A stretch of 64,000 nucleotides of DNA from Rhodoferax aquaticus (GCF_006974105.1 NZ_CP036282.1:4154001-4218000); one strand, 5' to 3'. Shown: positions 18,894 through 28,133, numbered from the stretch's first letter. Numbers and translations: made by a program. The notes: generated from the sequence alone by a model not told the origin.

Positions 18894-19465
18894 TGGGTTC
18901 GCTGCACGCACGTTTGCGCGAAGCAACCCGCGCACCACACCATGCGCTCGATCACCATCCTTTGCTCATGCCGCTGGTCAGAGGGGGATTGACACCTAAA
19001 GCGTATGGAAACGCCTTGCATGCCTTGCACGGCATCTACGTTCCGCTGGAAAACGCCGTCTGCGCGGCCGCTGTCGAGGCGGGTTTTGATTACCGCGAGC
19101 GATTGAAACGTACTGCGCTGGAATCAGACTTGAAGGACCTTGGACTCATGCCGAGCACTTCATTTGCCTCTTTGCCACCTCCAAAAAACGCAGGCGCCTT
19201 GATTGGCATGCTGTACCCCCTGGAGGGCTCCACTCTGGGCGGCCAGGCCATCCAGCGGATAGTGTCCACAGGACCCTACAACAGCTTGCCGATGCGCTTT
19301 TTTTCAGGGTATGGCGAACACACTTTTACCCGTTGGCAGGCATTTTTGAAGTTTGCAGACATGGCGTGCCCCGAGGATCAAATTGAAGACGCCTGTAGTG
19401 CGGCTGTCACCGTGTTTCAACGCATCGAAAAACGGTGCGATGAATGTTTGGCAATGAATGGCTGA
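18893..19465 (+). CDS. bphO: Biliverdin-producing heme oxygenase BphO
   Basis: A 190-residue heme oxygenase that opens heme to biliverdin, the chromophore of the preceding phytochrome. The probable heme-ligating histidine is H16 in LREATRAPHHALD, and the bacterial phytochrome-linked subgroup motif LYPLEGSTLGGQ is present. Its ATG overlaps the stop of the phytochrome gene (TAATG), which indicates translational coupling. An in-frame upstream GTG at 18884 exists but lies inside the phytochrome gene. Confidence 0.9.
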   Translation: MGSLHARLREATRAPHHALDHHPLLMPLVRGGLTPKAYGNALHALHGIYVPLENAVCAAAVEAGFDYRERLKRTALESDLKDLGLMPSTSFASLPPPKNAGALIGMLYPLEGSTLGGQAIQRIVSTGPYNSLPMRFFSGYGEHTFTRWQAFLKFADMACPEDQIEDACSAAVTVFQRIEKRCDECLAMNG

Positions 19466-19640
19466 TCGACAAGCGTTTTCAATGGTCAACCGTCAGCGTG
19501 ACGATCACCTCGTACAACCCTGCTCACATTCAAGGCCTGCGTTTCCCTTGTCGACTTCCGCAAGGCCCGCGCTGCAAGTTCAAACACGAGATAGCTGACC
19601 CGTGTGAATCGCGGCACACCAGAAGTCTGACTTGCCTGCA

Positions 19641-20315
19641 TCACAGCCAGCCGTTTTCGATGAATTCGTTGATGGAGTACCTTCGCGCCTGCAACACCCT
19701 TTGCCCAATGGCCGTGATGATTTGTTGCACTCCGTTGGCATACGGCGATTCGCCGTAGACGCGCGTTTCCATGGCGATGGTGCATGGCCCGTCTTGAATC
19801 TCAATGCGGTGGAAGGCATGGCGTGCAAGGTGTTCTTGCGGAATGCCACACTCTGCCGCTTGCTGTGATGCACTCCTTATGGAAGTGATCTCGGCTGCGC
19901 TGACGCCCAGTGAGTCGGCCATAGAAACCGCTGTGCCGGGCACCGATGTTTTGGACGACTGATGGGACTCGATGATGCGGATGTCACTGCCTTCGAACAG
20001 CGAACCTGAACGCTCCAACATGCACATGAACTTCAGCATGAGGATGTTGGTGTTCGGGCACATGACGACCGGAAAGTGGGGCGTGGAATCTTCCAACGCA
20101 GAGCCCGTGGCAAGCTCAACCAGCACGGATGCCGTGCGTTCGCAGAAGTTAGCAATGCGGTCGATTTCTCGCCCAGACCCAGCGTGAATCACGATGGCGC
20201 GGCCCTGGGCTGCCATATCGGTGCGCCATGGAGCAATGCGGCATTCGCGCGTGGATTGCAACTGTTGGAGTAACTCGGTGGCGAGCTTTCCCGTGCCCGC
20301 AATCAAAACCTGCAT
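19641..20315 (-). CDS. DapB-like oxidoreductase (dihydrodipicolinate reductase family)
   Basis: About 224 residues. It begins MQVLIAGTGKLATELLQQLQ, a Rossmann-type nucleotide site, and has a middle motif RIIESHQSSKTSVPGTAVSM that matches the DapB segment HHxxKxDxPSGTA in degraded form. True DapB is about 265 residues with a His-His pair, which is missing here. It is therefore a paralogue of unknown substrate rather than the lysine-pathway enzyme. The start at 20315 places the Rossmann motif at the N-terminus; the frame is open to 20423. It faces the heme oxygenase gene tail to tail. Confidence 0.6.
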   Translation of the reverse strand: MQVLIAGTGKLATELLQQLQSTRECRIAPWRTDMAAQGRAIVIHAGSGREIDRIANFCERTASVLVELATGSALEDSTPHFPVVMCPNTNILMLKFMCMLERSGSLFEGSDIRIIESHQSSKTSVPGTAVSMADSLGVSAAEITSIRSASQQAAECGIPQEHLARHAFHRIEIQDGPCTIAMETRVYGESPYANGVQQIITAIGQRVLQARRYSINEFIENGWL

Positions 20316-20422
20316 GTGGTGTTCTTTCGCGTGAATGTGAGGACCTGATGAACGGCGCATGGGTCTGTGCGCCAATGGTAACTTGCGAGACGACGCGTCT
20401 GCATGGTGACAGCCATAGGCCA

Positions 20423-21871
20423 TTACCGCTGCTCATCCCGCAGCTTGGCAAAGCTGGCCCAGAACTGGGCTTCTTGGGTGGTGGCGAAGTTGATGCGCAT
20501 GAGGCTGCTGGCTTGTCGGGTGGCGTGGAACAGGGCACCGGGGGCAAGCAGGTAGCCCATGTCCAACATGCGCTGGGCCAGCACATCTGTGTCTACGCCC
20601 GTGTCAACCCAGCCAAACATGCCGGCAGGTTCTGCCGCTAGGGTGCAACCGTGCGCCACCGCGAGCTTGACGCTGCGCGCGCGTGCGGCATCCATGCGGG
20701 TGCGCACGCGCTCCGCATGGCGGCGCAGTTGGCCTTGGTCTATGCACCACGCCACGGCTTTCTCCAGCAAAGCGGGGGTGGTAAGCGTGGTGAGCAGCTT
20801 GGTGTCTAGCAGTGCCTCGGCCAGCGCCTTGGGTGCAGCCATATAGCCCACACGCCAATTGGGCGCCAGTATTTTGGAAAAGCCACTCACGTAGATGGTG
20901 CGCTGCAGGCCGTCTAAGGCACACAGGCGAGTGGCATGCTCGGGTGCAAAGTGGGAGTAGGTGTCGTCCTCCAGCACATGAAAGTTATGCTGATTGGCCA
21001 GCTGCAACACGCGGTAGGCGCTGCCGGGGCTCAGGCTAAAGCCGGTGGGGTTGTGCAGCACGCTCACGCTCACGAACAGCTTGGGCGCATACGCCGCGCA
21101 GTAGCGCGCCATCACCTCCAGGTCAGGCCCATCCGCGCGCCGGGGCACGGGCAAGATGCGCATGCCCAAGGCGTTAAGCCGCGCAAACTCCACAGCCCAG
21201 CCCGGCTCTTCCACCATCACGTAGTCGCCGGTGCGCAGCAAGGTACGGCTCACCAAGTCCAGCGCGTGGGTAGCGCCCAAGGTGGTGATGATGTGCTCAG
21301 GCGCGACATGCAGCGCGATGTGGGCAAGGCGGTTCGACAAAGCCCGGCGCAGGCCCAGGTCACCCGCTGGCTCGCCGTACTGCAGCGACATGCTGTTGAT
21401 GGCCTGCACGCTGCAGTGCTGGCGCAGCGCGCTGGCCAAGAAGGTGTTTTGCAGCCACTCGGTCGGCAGCACGCCTGCGCCGGGCTGGGGCTTGTCGCTC
21501 ACGCCGTGGAACATGCTGCGAATCAAGGCCGTGGCATTCACTGGTGCCACGGGCGGGGGCAGCTCTGCCATGCCGCCTTTGGCGTTTGCTGCACTTTTGA
21601 TAGCTGCTTGCGCAGTATCCATGGGCGTCAGAGCACTATTTTGCCCTTCTCGCACATAGAAACCTCGGTTCTTGCGTGCCTCCACTAAGCCTTGCGCCAG
21701 CAGCATGTCATACGCCCCCACCACGGTGGACGGGCTCACCTTTTGCTGCTGGGCGCACAGGCGCACCGAGGGTAGGCGCGCGCCGGGAGCCAACAAACGG
21801 TCACGGATGCGCTGGCCAAACCGGGCGGCCAGTTGGGTGGTCAGGGTTTGGGCGCTGTTTTTCAAAAGCAT
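20423..21871 (-). CDS. MocR/GntR-type regulator with aminotransferase domain
   Basis: A 482-residue transcription regulator. Residues about 10-75 are a GntR winged helix (FGQRIRDRLLAPGARLPSVR, VSPSTVVGAYDMLLAQGLVE). Residues about 130-480 are a class I aminotransferase fold with the PLP lysine in SGFSKILAPNWRVGY. The linker between the two (about residues 76-100) contains a copy of a short dispersed repeat. It is divergent from the aminotransferase gene at 22058, and MocR proteins often control a divergent neighbour, so that gene is the likely target. The ligand is unknown; PLP or an amino acid adduct is the family norm. Confidence 0.9.
   Translation of the reverse strand: MLLKNSAQTLTTQLAARFGQRIRDRLLAPGARLPSVRLCAQQQKVSPSTVVGAYDMLLAQGLVEARKNRGFYVREGQNSALTPMDTAQAAIKSAANAKGGMAELPPPVAPVNATALIRSMFHGVSDKPQPGAGVLPTEWLQNTFLASALRQHCSVQAINSMSLQYGEPAGDLGLRRALSNRLAHIALHVAPEHIITTLGATHALDLVSRTLLRTGDYVMVEEPGWAVEFARLNALGMRILPVPRRADGPDLEVMARYCAAYAPKLFVSVSVLHNPTGFSLSPGSAYRVLQLANQHNFHVLEDDTYSHFAPEHATRLCALDGLQRTIYVSGFSKILAPNWRVGYMAAPKALAEALLDTKLLTTLTTPALLEKAVAWCIDQGQLRRHAERVRTRMDAARARSVKLAVAHGCTLAAEPAGMFGWVDTGVDTDVLAQRMLDMGYLLAPGALFHATRQASSLMRINFATTQEAQFWASFAKLRDEQR
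21594..21627. repeat. Dispersed 34-bp repeat, copy 1 (inside the MocR gene)
   Basis: This 34-bp stretch contains ATAGCTGCTTGCGCAGTAT and differs at only two bases from 38977-39010. It lies in frame in the linker of the MocR protein. I recall similar short repeats being frequent in Comamonadaceae genomes, but that is not checked here. Confidence 0.6.
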
Positions 21872-21897
21872 GGGGGTGGGCTGGGTAGAAAGGGCTT

Positions 21898-21980
21898 GTA
21901 CTGTTACACACAGCGATACAGTTCATGCCATGTTGCCAAAGACTGTACTGCTAGTGTGCTGTTATTCACTATAAAGTGAA
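21898..21980. promoter_or_regulatory. Probable MocR operator region between divergent genes
   Basis: The 186-bp gap between the MocR gene and the aminotransferase gene holds repeated ACTGT elements. These are GTACTGT at 21898-21904, ATACAGT at 21916-21922 (inverted) and ACTGTACTG at 21942-21950. There is also a perfect 6-bp inverted repeat at 21965-21980 (TTCACT, 4-bp spacer, AGTGAA). Spaced direct and inverted repeats in the divergent intergenic region are what MocR regulators use. The exact operator and promoter boxes cannot be assigned by eye. Confidence 0.45.
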
Positions 21981-22057
21981 AGCCATGCCCACACAAGCGT
22001 TGCCCAAGTTGCCAGCCCCGCGCAGTATCCTATGCGTACTTATTTGAGAGGACTCCC

Positions 22058-23281
22058 ATGACCCAATGGACGCTGGCCGCACGTGCCGCCAAGATGAACC
22101 CATCCGTAATTCGCGAAATCCTGAAGGTGACCGAGCGGCCCGGCATCATCAGCTTTGCGGGGGGACTGCCCTCGCCCAAGACTTTTCCGGTGGCGGAGTT
22201 TGAGGCAGCATGCGCAGCCGTTTTGAAAGACGACCCCGCAGGTGCCCTGCAATATGCGGCCAGCGAAGGCTATGGCCCCTTGCGCGAGATGGTGGCCCAT
22301 GACCTGGGCCGCCAAGCCGCTGCAGCCGGTACGCCTTGGAAGGTAGACCCCGCCCAAGTGATGATCACCACCGGATCCCAGCAAGGCTTGGACTTGGTTG
22401 CCAAAATTTTGATCGACGCGGGCAGCCGCGTGCTGGTGGAGTCGCCCACCTACCTGGGCGCTGTGATGGCTTTTATGCCCATGGAACCCGAGGTGGTGAG
22501 CGTAGAGAACGATGCCAACGGCGTGGACATTGCCGACCTGAAAGCCAAGGCAGCCGGAGCCCGCTTTTTGTACTGCTTGCCCAACTTCCAAAACCCCACA
22601 GGCCGCACCATGAGCGAAGCCGGGCGCAGCGCACTGAGCGCCGCGGCCCAAGCAACAGGCCTGCCCATCATGGAAGACAACCCCTATGGCGACCTGTGGT
22701 TTGACACCCCGCCCCCCGCCCCGCTGACTGCGCGCAACCCGGATGGCGGCATCTACCTGGGCTCGTTCTCCAAGGTGCTGGCGCCGGGCCTGCGCATGGG
22801 CTTTATCGTGGCGCCCAAGGCAGTGTTCCCCAAGCTGCTGCAGGCCAAGCAGGCGGCTGATTTGCACAGCCCGGGCTTTAACCAGCGGCTGATCACCCAG
22901 GTCATGCAAGGCGGCTTTTTGGACCGCCATGTGCCCACCATCCGCGCGCTCTACAAAGCCCAGCGCGACGCCATGTTGCAGGCGCTCAGCCACAACTTCC
23001 CGCAAGGCGAGGCCGACGACAGCCTCACCTGGAACACCCCCGCCGGTGGCATGTTTTTGTGGGCACGCCTGCCCAAAGGCATGAACGCGGTAGACCTGCT
23101 GCCGCTGGCCGTAGACCAAGGCGTGGCCTTTGTGCCAGGCGCGCCGTTTTACGCAGCGCATGGCGACCCGCGCACCCTGCGCTTGTCGTTTGTGACACCC
23201 AGCGTGGACGAAATCCACCGGGGCGTTGCAGCGCTGGCCAAAGCGCTGGATGTGTACCGCCACAGCTTGGCCAAGGCCTAA
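22058..23281 (+). CDS. PLP-dependent aminotransferase (2-aminoadipate aminotransferase/LysN-like)
   Basis: A 407-residue class I/II aminotransferase. It begins with the subgroup N-terminus (SVIREILKVTERPGIISFAG, GGLPSPKTFP), and the catalytic lysine is in YLGSFSKVLAPGLRMGF. YCLPNFQNPTGRTMS is the conserved pyridine-binding Asn segment. The family transaminates 2-aminoadipate or branched and aromatic amino acids. A good ribosome binding site (GAGAGG) precedes it. It heads a group with GST, PhzF and threonine-dehydratase-like genes, all on the plus strand and opposite the MocR gene, which suggests a small amino acid catabolic unit. Confidence 0.88.
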   Translation: MTQWTLAARAAKMNPSVIREILKVTERPGIISFAGGLPSPKTFPVAEFEAACAAVLKDDPAGALQYAASEGYGPLREMVAHDLGRQAAAAGTPWKVDPAQVMITTGSQQGLDLVAKILIDAGSRVLVESPTYLGAVMAFMPMEPEVVSVENDANGVDIADLKAKAAGARFLYCLPNFQNPTGRTMSEAGRSALSAAAQATGLPIMEDNPYGDLWFDTPPPAPLTARNPDGGIYLGSFSKVLAPGLRMGFIVAPKAVFPKLLQAKQAADLHSPGFNQRLITQVMQGGFLDRHVPTIRALYKAQRDAMLQALSHNFPQGEADDSLTWNTPAGGMFLWARLPKGMNAVDLLPLAVDQGVAFVPGAPFYAAHGDPRTLRLSFVTPSVDEIHRGVAALAKALDVYRHSLAKA

Positions 23282-23307
23282 GCACCCACCCCTCAAGGAA
23301 CTGCACC

Positions 23308-23928
23308 ATGGTCAAAATTTGGGGGCGACTGAGCTCGCTCAATGTACGCAAAGCGGTCTGGGCCATGCAAGAAACCGGCGCGCCCTTTGAGCGCACCGAC
23401 GCGGGCCGTGCCTTTGGCATTGTCAACACAGCGGCCTACCGCAGCCTCAACCCCAATGCCTTGGTTCCCACCTTGGAAGACGGCGAGCTGGTGCTGTGGG
23501 AGTCCAACGTCATCGTGCGCTACCTGTGTGCCAAGTACGGGAGCGCAGCCCTGTACCCCACCGACCTGGCGCAGCGCTTTGATGCTGAGCGCTGGATGGA
23601 CTGGCAGCAAACCACCTTCAACCGCGCCGGCGGCGGCGCTTTTGTGCAATGGATACGCACGCCCGAAGACCAGCGCGACCACGCCGTCATTGCGCAATCT
23701 GTGGCGGCCACAGAACCACTCTTGGCCCTATTGGATGCGCACTTGGCCCAGCAGACCTACATGGCGGGCGAGCACTTCACCATGGCCGACATTCCGCTGG
23801 GCTGCGAGATCCACCGCTGGTTCAACTTGCCACAAGCACGCCCCACACTTCCTAACGTAGAGCGTTGGTACGCCAGCCTGTTGGCGCGCCCCGCCACGCG
23901 CGGCGTGCTAGATCTCCCCTTGTCTTAA
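23308..23928 (+). CDS. Glutathione S-transferase family protein
   Basis: A 206-residue protein with an N-terminal thioredoxin-like GST domain. WGRLSSLNVRKAVWAM has the likely catalytic Ser near residue 9-10, and LVPTLEDGELVLWESNVIVR carries the glutathione-binding Glu-Ser pair. The C-terminal helical domain has GEHFTMADIPLG. The start at 23308 has AAGGA upstream and begins right at the GST fold; the frame is open further upstream inside the preceding gene but that part is shadow. The substrate is unknown. Confidence 0.9.
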   Translation: MVKIWGRLSSLNVRKAVWAMQETGAPFERTDAGRAFGIVNTAAYRSLNPNALVPTLEDGELVLWESNVIVRYLCAKYGSAALYPTDLAQRFDAERWMDWQQTTFNRAGGGAFVQWIRTPEDQRDHAVIAQSVAATEPLLALLDAHLAQQTYMAGEHFTMADIPLGCEIHRWFNLPQARPTLPNVERWYASLLARPATRGVLDLPLS

Positions 23929-23946
23929 TTCCAAAGGCCCTCGTCC

Positions 23947-24879
23947 ATGACTTCCCCCCGCCAACGCCCTTTCACCCAAGTGGATGTGTTCACCCACCAG
24001 GCCTACATGGGCAACCCGCTGGCCGTGGTGCTGGACGGCACGGGCTTGAGTGACGCACAGATGCAAAGCTTTGCGCGCTGGACAAACGTGTCGGAGACGG
24101 CGTTTTTGTTGCCCCCAACCCAGCCTGAGGCGCACTACCGGGTGCGCATCTTCACACCTGCCAACGAGTTGCCCTTTGCTGGCCACCCCACTTTGGGCAG
24201 CTGCCACGCGTGGTTGCAAAACGCGGGTGCCCAGCACGTGGGAGACGACATCGTGCAAGAGTGCGCGGTGGGCTTGGTGCGCCTGCGGCGCACAGGCAAG
24301 CGCCTTGCGTTTGCTGCACCGCCACTCAAACGCAGCACGCCAGAGCCGACGATATTGCGCAAAGTATGCGAGGCCTTGGGCGTGCGCCAAGAGCAGCTGT
24401 TGGGCGCGCAACTGCTCAACAACGGCCCCACCTGGCTAGGCCTCTTGTTAGACAGTCGCGAGACGGTGCTGGACCTGGAGCCCAATCTCAACTTGCTAGC
24501 AGAAGTCGTGTCTGGCGTAGGTGTAGCCGCCGTAGAACCTGCGCAGACAGCTACACCTTTGATAGCGCGCAAGAACCGCGAGGCGCGCGCCTTTGGCACA
24601 AGCGCACAAGCGGCAGTGCCCGCCGAACCAGAGCCAACCGTTGAAGTGCGGTTCTTTGCACCCGGCATTGGTGTGGGCGAAGACCCGATTACTGGCAGCT
24701 TTAACGCCAGCTTGGCCCAGTGGCTGATTGCCGATGGCTTGGCCCCCAGCAGCTATGTCGCAGCCCAAGGGCGCTGCATTGGCCGCGATGGTCAGGTGTT
24801 TATCGACCAAGACCGCGAAGGCCAGGTGTGGGTGGGCGGTGAGACCGTCAGCTGCATCCAAGGCCAGGTGCTGATCTAA
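23947..24879 (+). CDS. PhzF-family isomerase/epimerase
   Basis: A 310-residue protein of the PhzF fold (two diaminopimelate-epimerase-like halves). The conserved acid is E50 in NVSETAFLL, and the usual glycine-rich blocks are present (ELPFAGHPTLGSCHAW and GVGEDPITGSFNASLAQWL). PhzF isomerises dihydro-hydroxyanthranilate in phenazine producers; most relatives, as here without other phz genes, have unknown substrates. It starts 18 bp after the GST gene. Confidence 0.9.
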   Translation: MTSPRQRPFTQVDVFTHQAYMGNPLAVVLDGTGLSDAQMQSFARWTNVSETAFLLPPTQPEAHYRVRIFTPANELPFAGHPTLGSCHAWLQNAGAQHVGDDIVQECAVGLVRLRRTGKRLAFAAPPLKRSTPEPTILRKVCEALGVRQEQLLGAQLLNNGPTWLGLLLDSRETVLDLEPNLNLLAEVVSGVGVAAVEPAQTATPLIARKNREARAFGTSAQAAVPAEPEPTVEVRFFAPGIGVGEDPITGSFNASLAQWLIADGLAPSSYVAAQGRCIGRDGQVFIDQDREGQVWVGGETVSCIQGQVLI

Positions 24880-24931
24880 ACCTCCATCGGGCTTGGCGCT
24901 AAGGCGCCGTGCCACCGTTTTCCTGCGCAAG

Positions 24932-24956
24932 CACCCGTGTGATATGCACACGGGTG
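24932..24956 (+). terminator. Perfect 10-bp hairpin between phzF-like and dehydratase genes
   Basis: CACCCGTGTG and CACACGGGTG pair perfectly around a 5-base loop. It lies 52 bp after the phzF-like stop. There is no U tract after it, so it may be a weak terminator or an mRNA end stabiliser rather than a canonical intrinsic terminator. Confidence 0.45.
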
Positions 24957-24991
24957 TCGCGTCCCTCTGTGTCACTTTTCTGCGAGCTTGT

Positions 24992-25954
24992 ATGAACCTT
25001 TTGCCAACGCTGTCCGAGATTGAATCCGCCGCCCAGGTGGTTTACCGGGAGTTTCAAGCCACGCCCCAATACCGCTGGGCCTTGCTCAGCGAGCGGCTGG
25101 GCACCGACTGCTGGGTCAAGCATGAGAACCACACGCCCGTCGGTGCTTTCAAGATACGCGGCGGCTTGACCTACTTTGAAGAACTGGCCAAGAACCAAGC
25201 GCTACCCAGCGCGGTCATCAGCGCCACACGGGGCAACCATGGGCAAAGCGTGGGCTGGGCGGCGCGCAGCTACGGCGTGCCCTGCCGCATCGTGGTGCCG
25301 CGGGGCAACTCGGTCGAGAAGAACGCAGCCATGCGTGCCTTGGGCTTAGAGCTGCAAGAGTATGGCGACGACTTTCAAGAAAGCCGCGAATACGCCATCG
25401 CCCTGGCCAAGGAAACAGGCGCGCACATGGTGCCCAGCTTTCACCCCGCCTTGCTGCGCGGCGTAGCGACCGCATGGTGGGAATACTTCAAGGCCGTGCC
25501 GCAGCTCGATGTGGTGTACGTTCCCATTGGCCAGGGCTCGGGCGCCTGCTCTGCCATTGCGGCCAAACTGGCACTGGGCCACCAGGCGAAGATTGTGGGC
25601 GTGGTAAGCGCCCATGCCACCACGTATGCCGACTCATTGGCCGCTGGCCGCGTGGTGGAAGCCCCGGTGACCACCCAGCTGGCCGACGGCATGGCCTGCC
25701 GCATTGCAGACCAAGTGTCACTGGACATCTTGGCGCAGCACTTAGACCACGTGGTGAAGGTGAGCGACGACGAGGTGGCCCAAGCCATGCGCCACATTTA
25801 CATCGACACCCACAACGTGGCCGAAGGCGCTGGTGCGGCCAGCTTTGCCGCCGCCATGCAAGAGCGCAGCAGCCTCAAAGGCTTGGTGGTGGGCACGACC
25901 TTGTGTGGTGGCAACGTGGACGCGGCAGTGTTTGCCAAGGTTTTGCAAGGCTAG
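24992..25954 (+). CDS. Threonine dehydratase-like PLP enzyme
   Basis: A 320-residue fold-type II PLP enzyme. The Schiff-base lysine is K54 in PVGAFKIRGG. SATRGNHGQSVGWAA is the substrate loop, and GQGSGACSAI binds the PLP phosphate. It has no C-terminal ACT regulatory domain, so it is the catabolic or serine/threonine/hydroxyaspartate ammonia-lyase type rather than IlvA. The ATG at 24992 is chosen because upstream in-frame residues look non-coding. Its stop overlaps the convergent histidine kinase gene by 4 bp. Confidence 0.85.
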   Translation: MNLLPTLSEIESAAQVVYREFQATPQYRWALLSERLGTDCWVKHENHTPVGAFKIRGGLTYFEELAKNQALPSAVISATRGNHGQSVGWAARSYGVPCRIVVPRGNSVEKNAAMRALGLELQEYGDDFQESREYAIALAKETGAHMVPSFHPALLRGVATAWWEYFKAVPQLDVVYVPIGQGSGACSAIAAKLALGHQAKIVGVVSAHATTYADSLAAGRVVEAPVTTQLADGMACRIADQVSLDILAQHLDHVVKVSDDEVAQAMRHIYIDTHNVAEGAGAASFAAAMQERSSLKGLVVGTTLCGGNVDAAVFAKVLQG

Positions 25955-27936
25955 CCAGTGGCCACGGCACCGCCCTTAGGAGCCACCAAGGGCAATACCA
26001 GCGTAAAGCACGTGCCTTGGCCCTCTAGGCTCTCCACCTGTATCGTTCCACCCAGCACGTCTTGCACCAAATTAAAAACAATGTTGAGCCCCAAGCCGCT
26101 GCCGCCCTGACCTAGTTTGGTGGTGAAGAATGGGTCGAACACGCGGTCTAAATGAGCGGCAGGTATGCCATGGCCGTTATCGCGCACCGTGAGCTCGACT
26201 TTGTTGTGCCCATAGGGCTTGGCATGGATATGCACCGCCCCTTGGGTGCGCCCTTCAAACGCGTGCCTAAACGTGTTCATGATCAAGTTGGTCAGCACTT
26301 GGCCCAAAGCGCCGGGGTAACTCTCCAGTTGCAGTTGCGGTTCAATTTCACTGTCCACGGTGTGGGTGCTGGACCGAATGCTGGGTCCCAAGGTTCTTAA
26401 GAGCTCTGCCACGGTGTCTTGTAAGCTGAACTGGCGGCGCTTCTCGCTGGTTTGGTCAACGGCCACTTGCTTGAAGCTCGATACCAAGTCCGCCGCTCGG
26501 CGTAAGCTGCGCATGAGCACATCTGCGCTTTCTTGGGTGCTCAACACAAAGGCGTTCAGGGCGCTACGGGTCAGGCCTTTTTGCATTTCTGCAGAAAACG
26601 CATGGGTTTGTTCTTCAATGCCACTGGCGACCAAGAGACTAATGCCCAGCGGCGTATTGAGCTCATGCGCCACCCCCGCCACCAAAGAACCCAAGGCGGA
26701 CATTTTGGCCGTGCGCACCAATTCCGCTTGCGCAGTGCTCAGATTCTCCAAGGCGTTGCTCAGCAAGGTATTGCGCCGCACCAGCTCTTGCTGCGAGTTC
26801 ACCAAGGCCTCATGGGTTCGCAAGGTGGCCAAGGTGTCAGACACGTGTCGGGCTACAAAAATCATGAGTTCGACATCGGCCTGTCCGTACGTCACCTGTT
26901 CGTCGTAGCTCTGCACCACGATGGCACCTATGGTTGCTCCCTCTATCACCAGGGGCACGCCCATCCATTGCACAAAGGTGTTGTTGCCCCGCACCGTGTC
27001 GAGCTCACCGGTCAGGATCAACGCATCGACCGCAGCGCGGCTCAACAACTGGGCTTTGTCGGAACGCAGGACACGGGCGGTCAGTCCATTGCCCAAGGGA
27101 AAGTGACGCCCCGTAGGGTCAAGGTCAGGCTCGGCGCTGTCCACAAAATAGGCCATGTGAAAGCTGTCGCTCTGAGGCTCCAGCAAGGCCACGTAGAAAT
27201 TAGGCGCAGGTATCAGGCGGCCAATGATGCTGTGGAGCTGGGCGTACTGCGCCAGTTGCGTACCCCCGGCGCCAGAGAGTGCTGAAACTTCAAACAAGGC
27301 CCGTTGCAAGGTCTCAGAGCGGCGCCGCTCGGCAATCTCTGCCTCCAAGGCTTGCGTGCGCTGGGCAACCGCACGCTCTAGCAAAGCCTGCGTTTGCAAA
27401 CGCGACACCGAACCTGCCACCACGTTCGCCAGCATCTGAAACACGGCCTGGTCTTCTTCGCTGTACAGGCGCTCGGGGTCATAACTTTGCACCACCATGG
27501 CCCCTACGGCCAAGTTGCTGTCTTTGAGCAAGGGCATGCCCATCCAATGCACGGGCTGTGTACCCACCATGGTGAGCGTCGGGTCTACAGGGGCATCGTT
27601 GTGAAAATCGTCGGCCTCCAGAATCAAGGGCTTTGCGTTGCGCAACAACCATGCGGTCAGCGAGGTGTTGCCCTCCATCGGAATCCAATCCGCTTGGGGG
27701 TAGCCCAAGTCGTCCATCGTGTCACAGTAGTAGGCAAAGCGGTAATGGGTGCGCGACTCATTCAGGACTGCCAGATAGAAGTTACGGGCATCCATGAGTT
27801 GGATCACGCCTTCGTGTAGCTTGAGCATCAAGTCATCCAGATTGCTGGAACGCCCTTGGCTTTGGTCTAACACCAACATCAACTGCAAGATGGCTTCCAA
27901 GCGGCCCAGTCGCTGTAAGACGCGGTTGTTTGACAA
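25951..27936 (-). CDS. GAF-GAF sensor histidine kinase
   Basis: A 661-residue soluble sensor kinase. Two GAF-like domains lie at about 30-175 and 215-372; both end with a WMGxPL...GAxVVQSYD segment. The dimerisation/phospho-acceptor helix follows with H424 in GVAHELNTPLG. The ATPase domain has N, G1 and G2 boxes (LTNLIMNTFRHA, DNGHGIP, GQGGSGLGLNIVFNLV). No transmembrane segment and no receiver domain are present, and no response regulator gene is nearby. The C-terminal half is clearly related to the kinase at 33872-35866. Confidence 0.9.
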   Translation of the reverse strand: MSNNRVLQRLGRLEAILQLMLVLDQSQGRSSNLDDLMLKLHEGVIQLMDARNFYLAVLNESRTHYRFAYYCDTMDDLGYPQADWIPMEGNTSLTAWLLRNAKPLILEADDFHNDAPVDPTLTMVGTQPVHWMGMPLLKDSNLAVGAMVVQSYDPERLYSEEDQAVFQMLANVVAGSVSRLQTQALLERAVAQRTQALEAEIAERRRSETLQRALFEVSALSGAGGTQLAQYAQLHSIIGRLIPAPNFYVALLEPQSDSFHMAYFVDSAEPDLDPTGRHFPLGNGLTARVLRSDKAQLLSRAAVDALILTGELDTVRGNNTFVQWMGVPLVIEGATIGAIVVQSYDEQVTYGQADVELMIFVARHVSDTLATLRTHEALVNSQQELVRRNTLLSNALENLSTAQAELVRTAKMSALGSLVAGVAHELNTPLGISLLVASGIEEQTHAFSAEMQKGLTRSALNAFVLSTQESADVLMRSLRRAADLVSSFKQVAVDQTSEKRRQFSLQDTVAELLRTLGPSIRSSTHTVDSEIEPQLQLESYPGALGQVLTNLIMNTFRHAFEGRTQGAVHIHAKPYGHNKVELTVRDNGHGIPAAHLDRVFDPFFTTKLGQGGSGLGLNIVFNLVQDVLGGTIQVESLEGQGTCFTLVLPLVAPKGGAVATG

Positions 27937-28133
27937 ACAAAACTCCTAGGGGTTTCAGGCAAGCCCCATGCGGTAACTACCGAACGCCAAGGCCCAAGCT
28001 TTGCACAAATTCTCTGTCAGTTCTGAGCGGGGGTCAATCTACGGGGCGCTTGGTGCGATGCAGTGCACATCACGGCGAAACCCTGTCGCAGCCATGACAC
28101 GCACTTTGCGTGGATGCGCCTAGATTCACGGCT

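Noticed and set aside
19444..19758. A plus-strand 104-codon frame between the heme oxygenase and DapB-like genes
   Set aside because: It overlaps both genes, has Cys/His-rich antisense-like composition and no ribosome binding site.
22040..23296. A 418-codon open frame on the minus strand
   Set aside because: It is fully antisense to the aminotransferase gene, has His/Gln/Ala-rich composition typical of GC-rich antisense frames, and matches no family.
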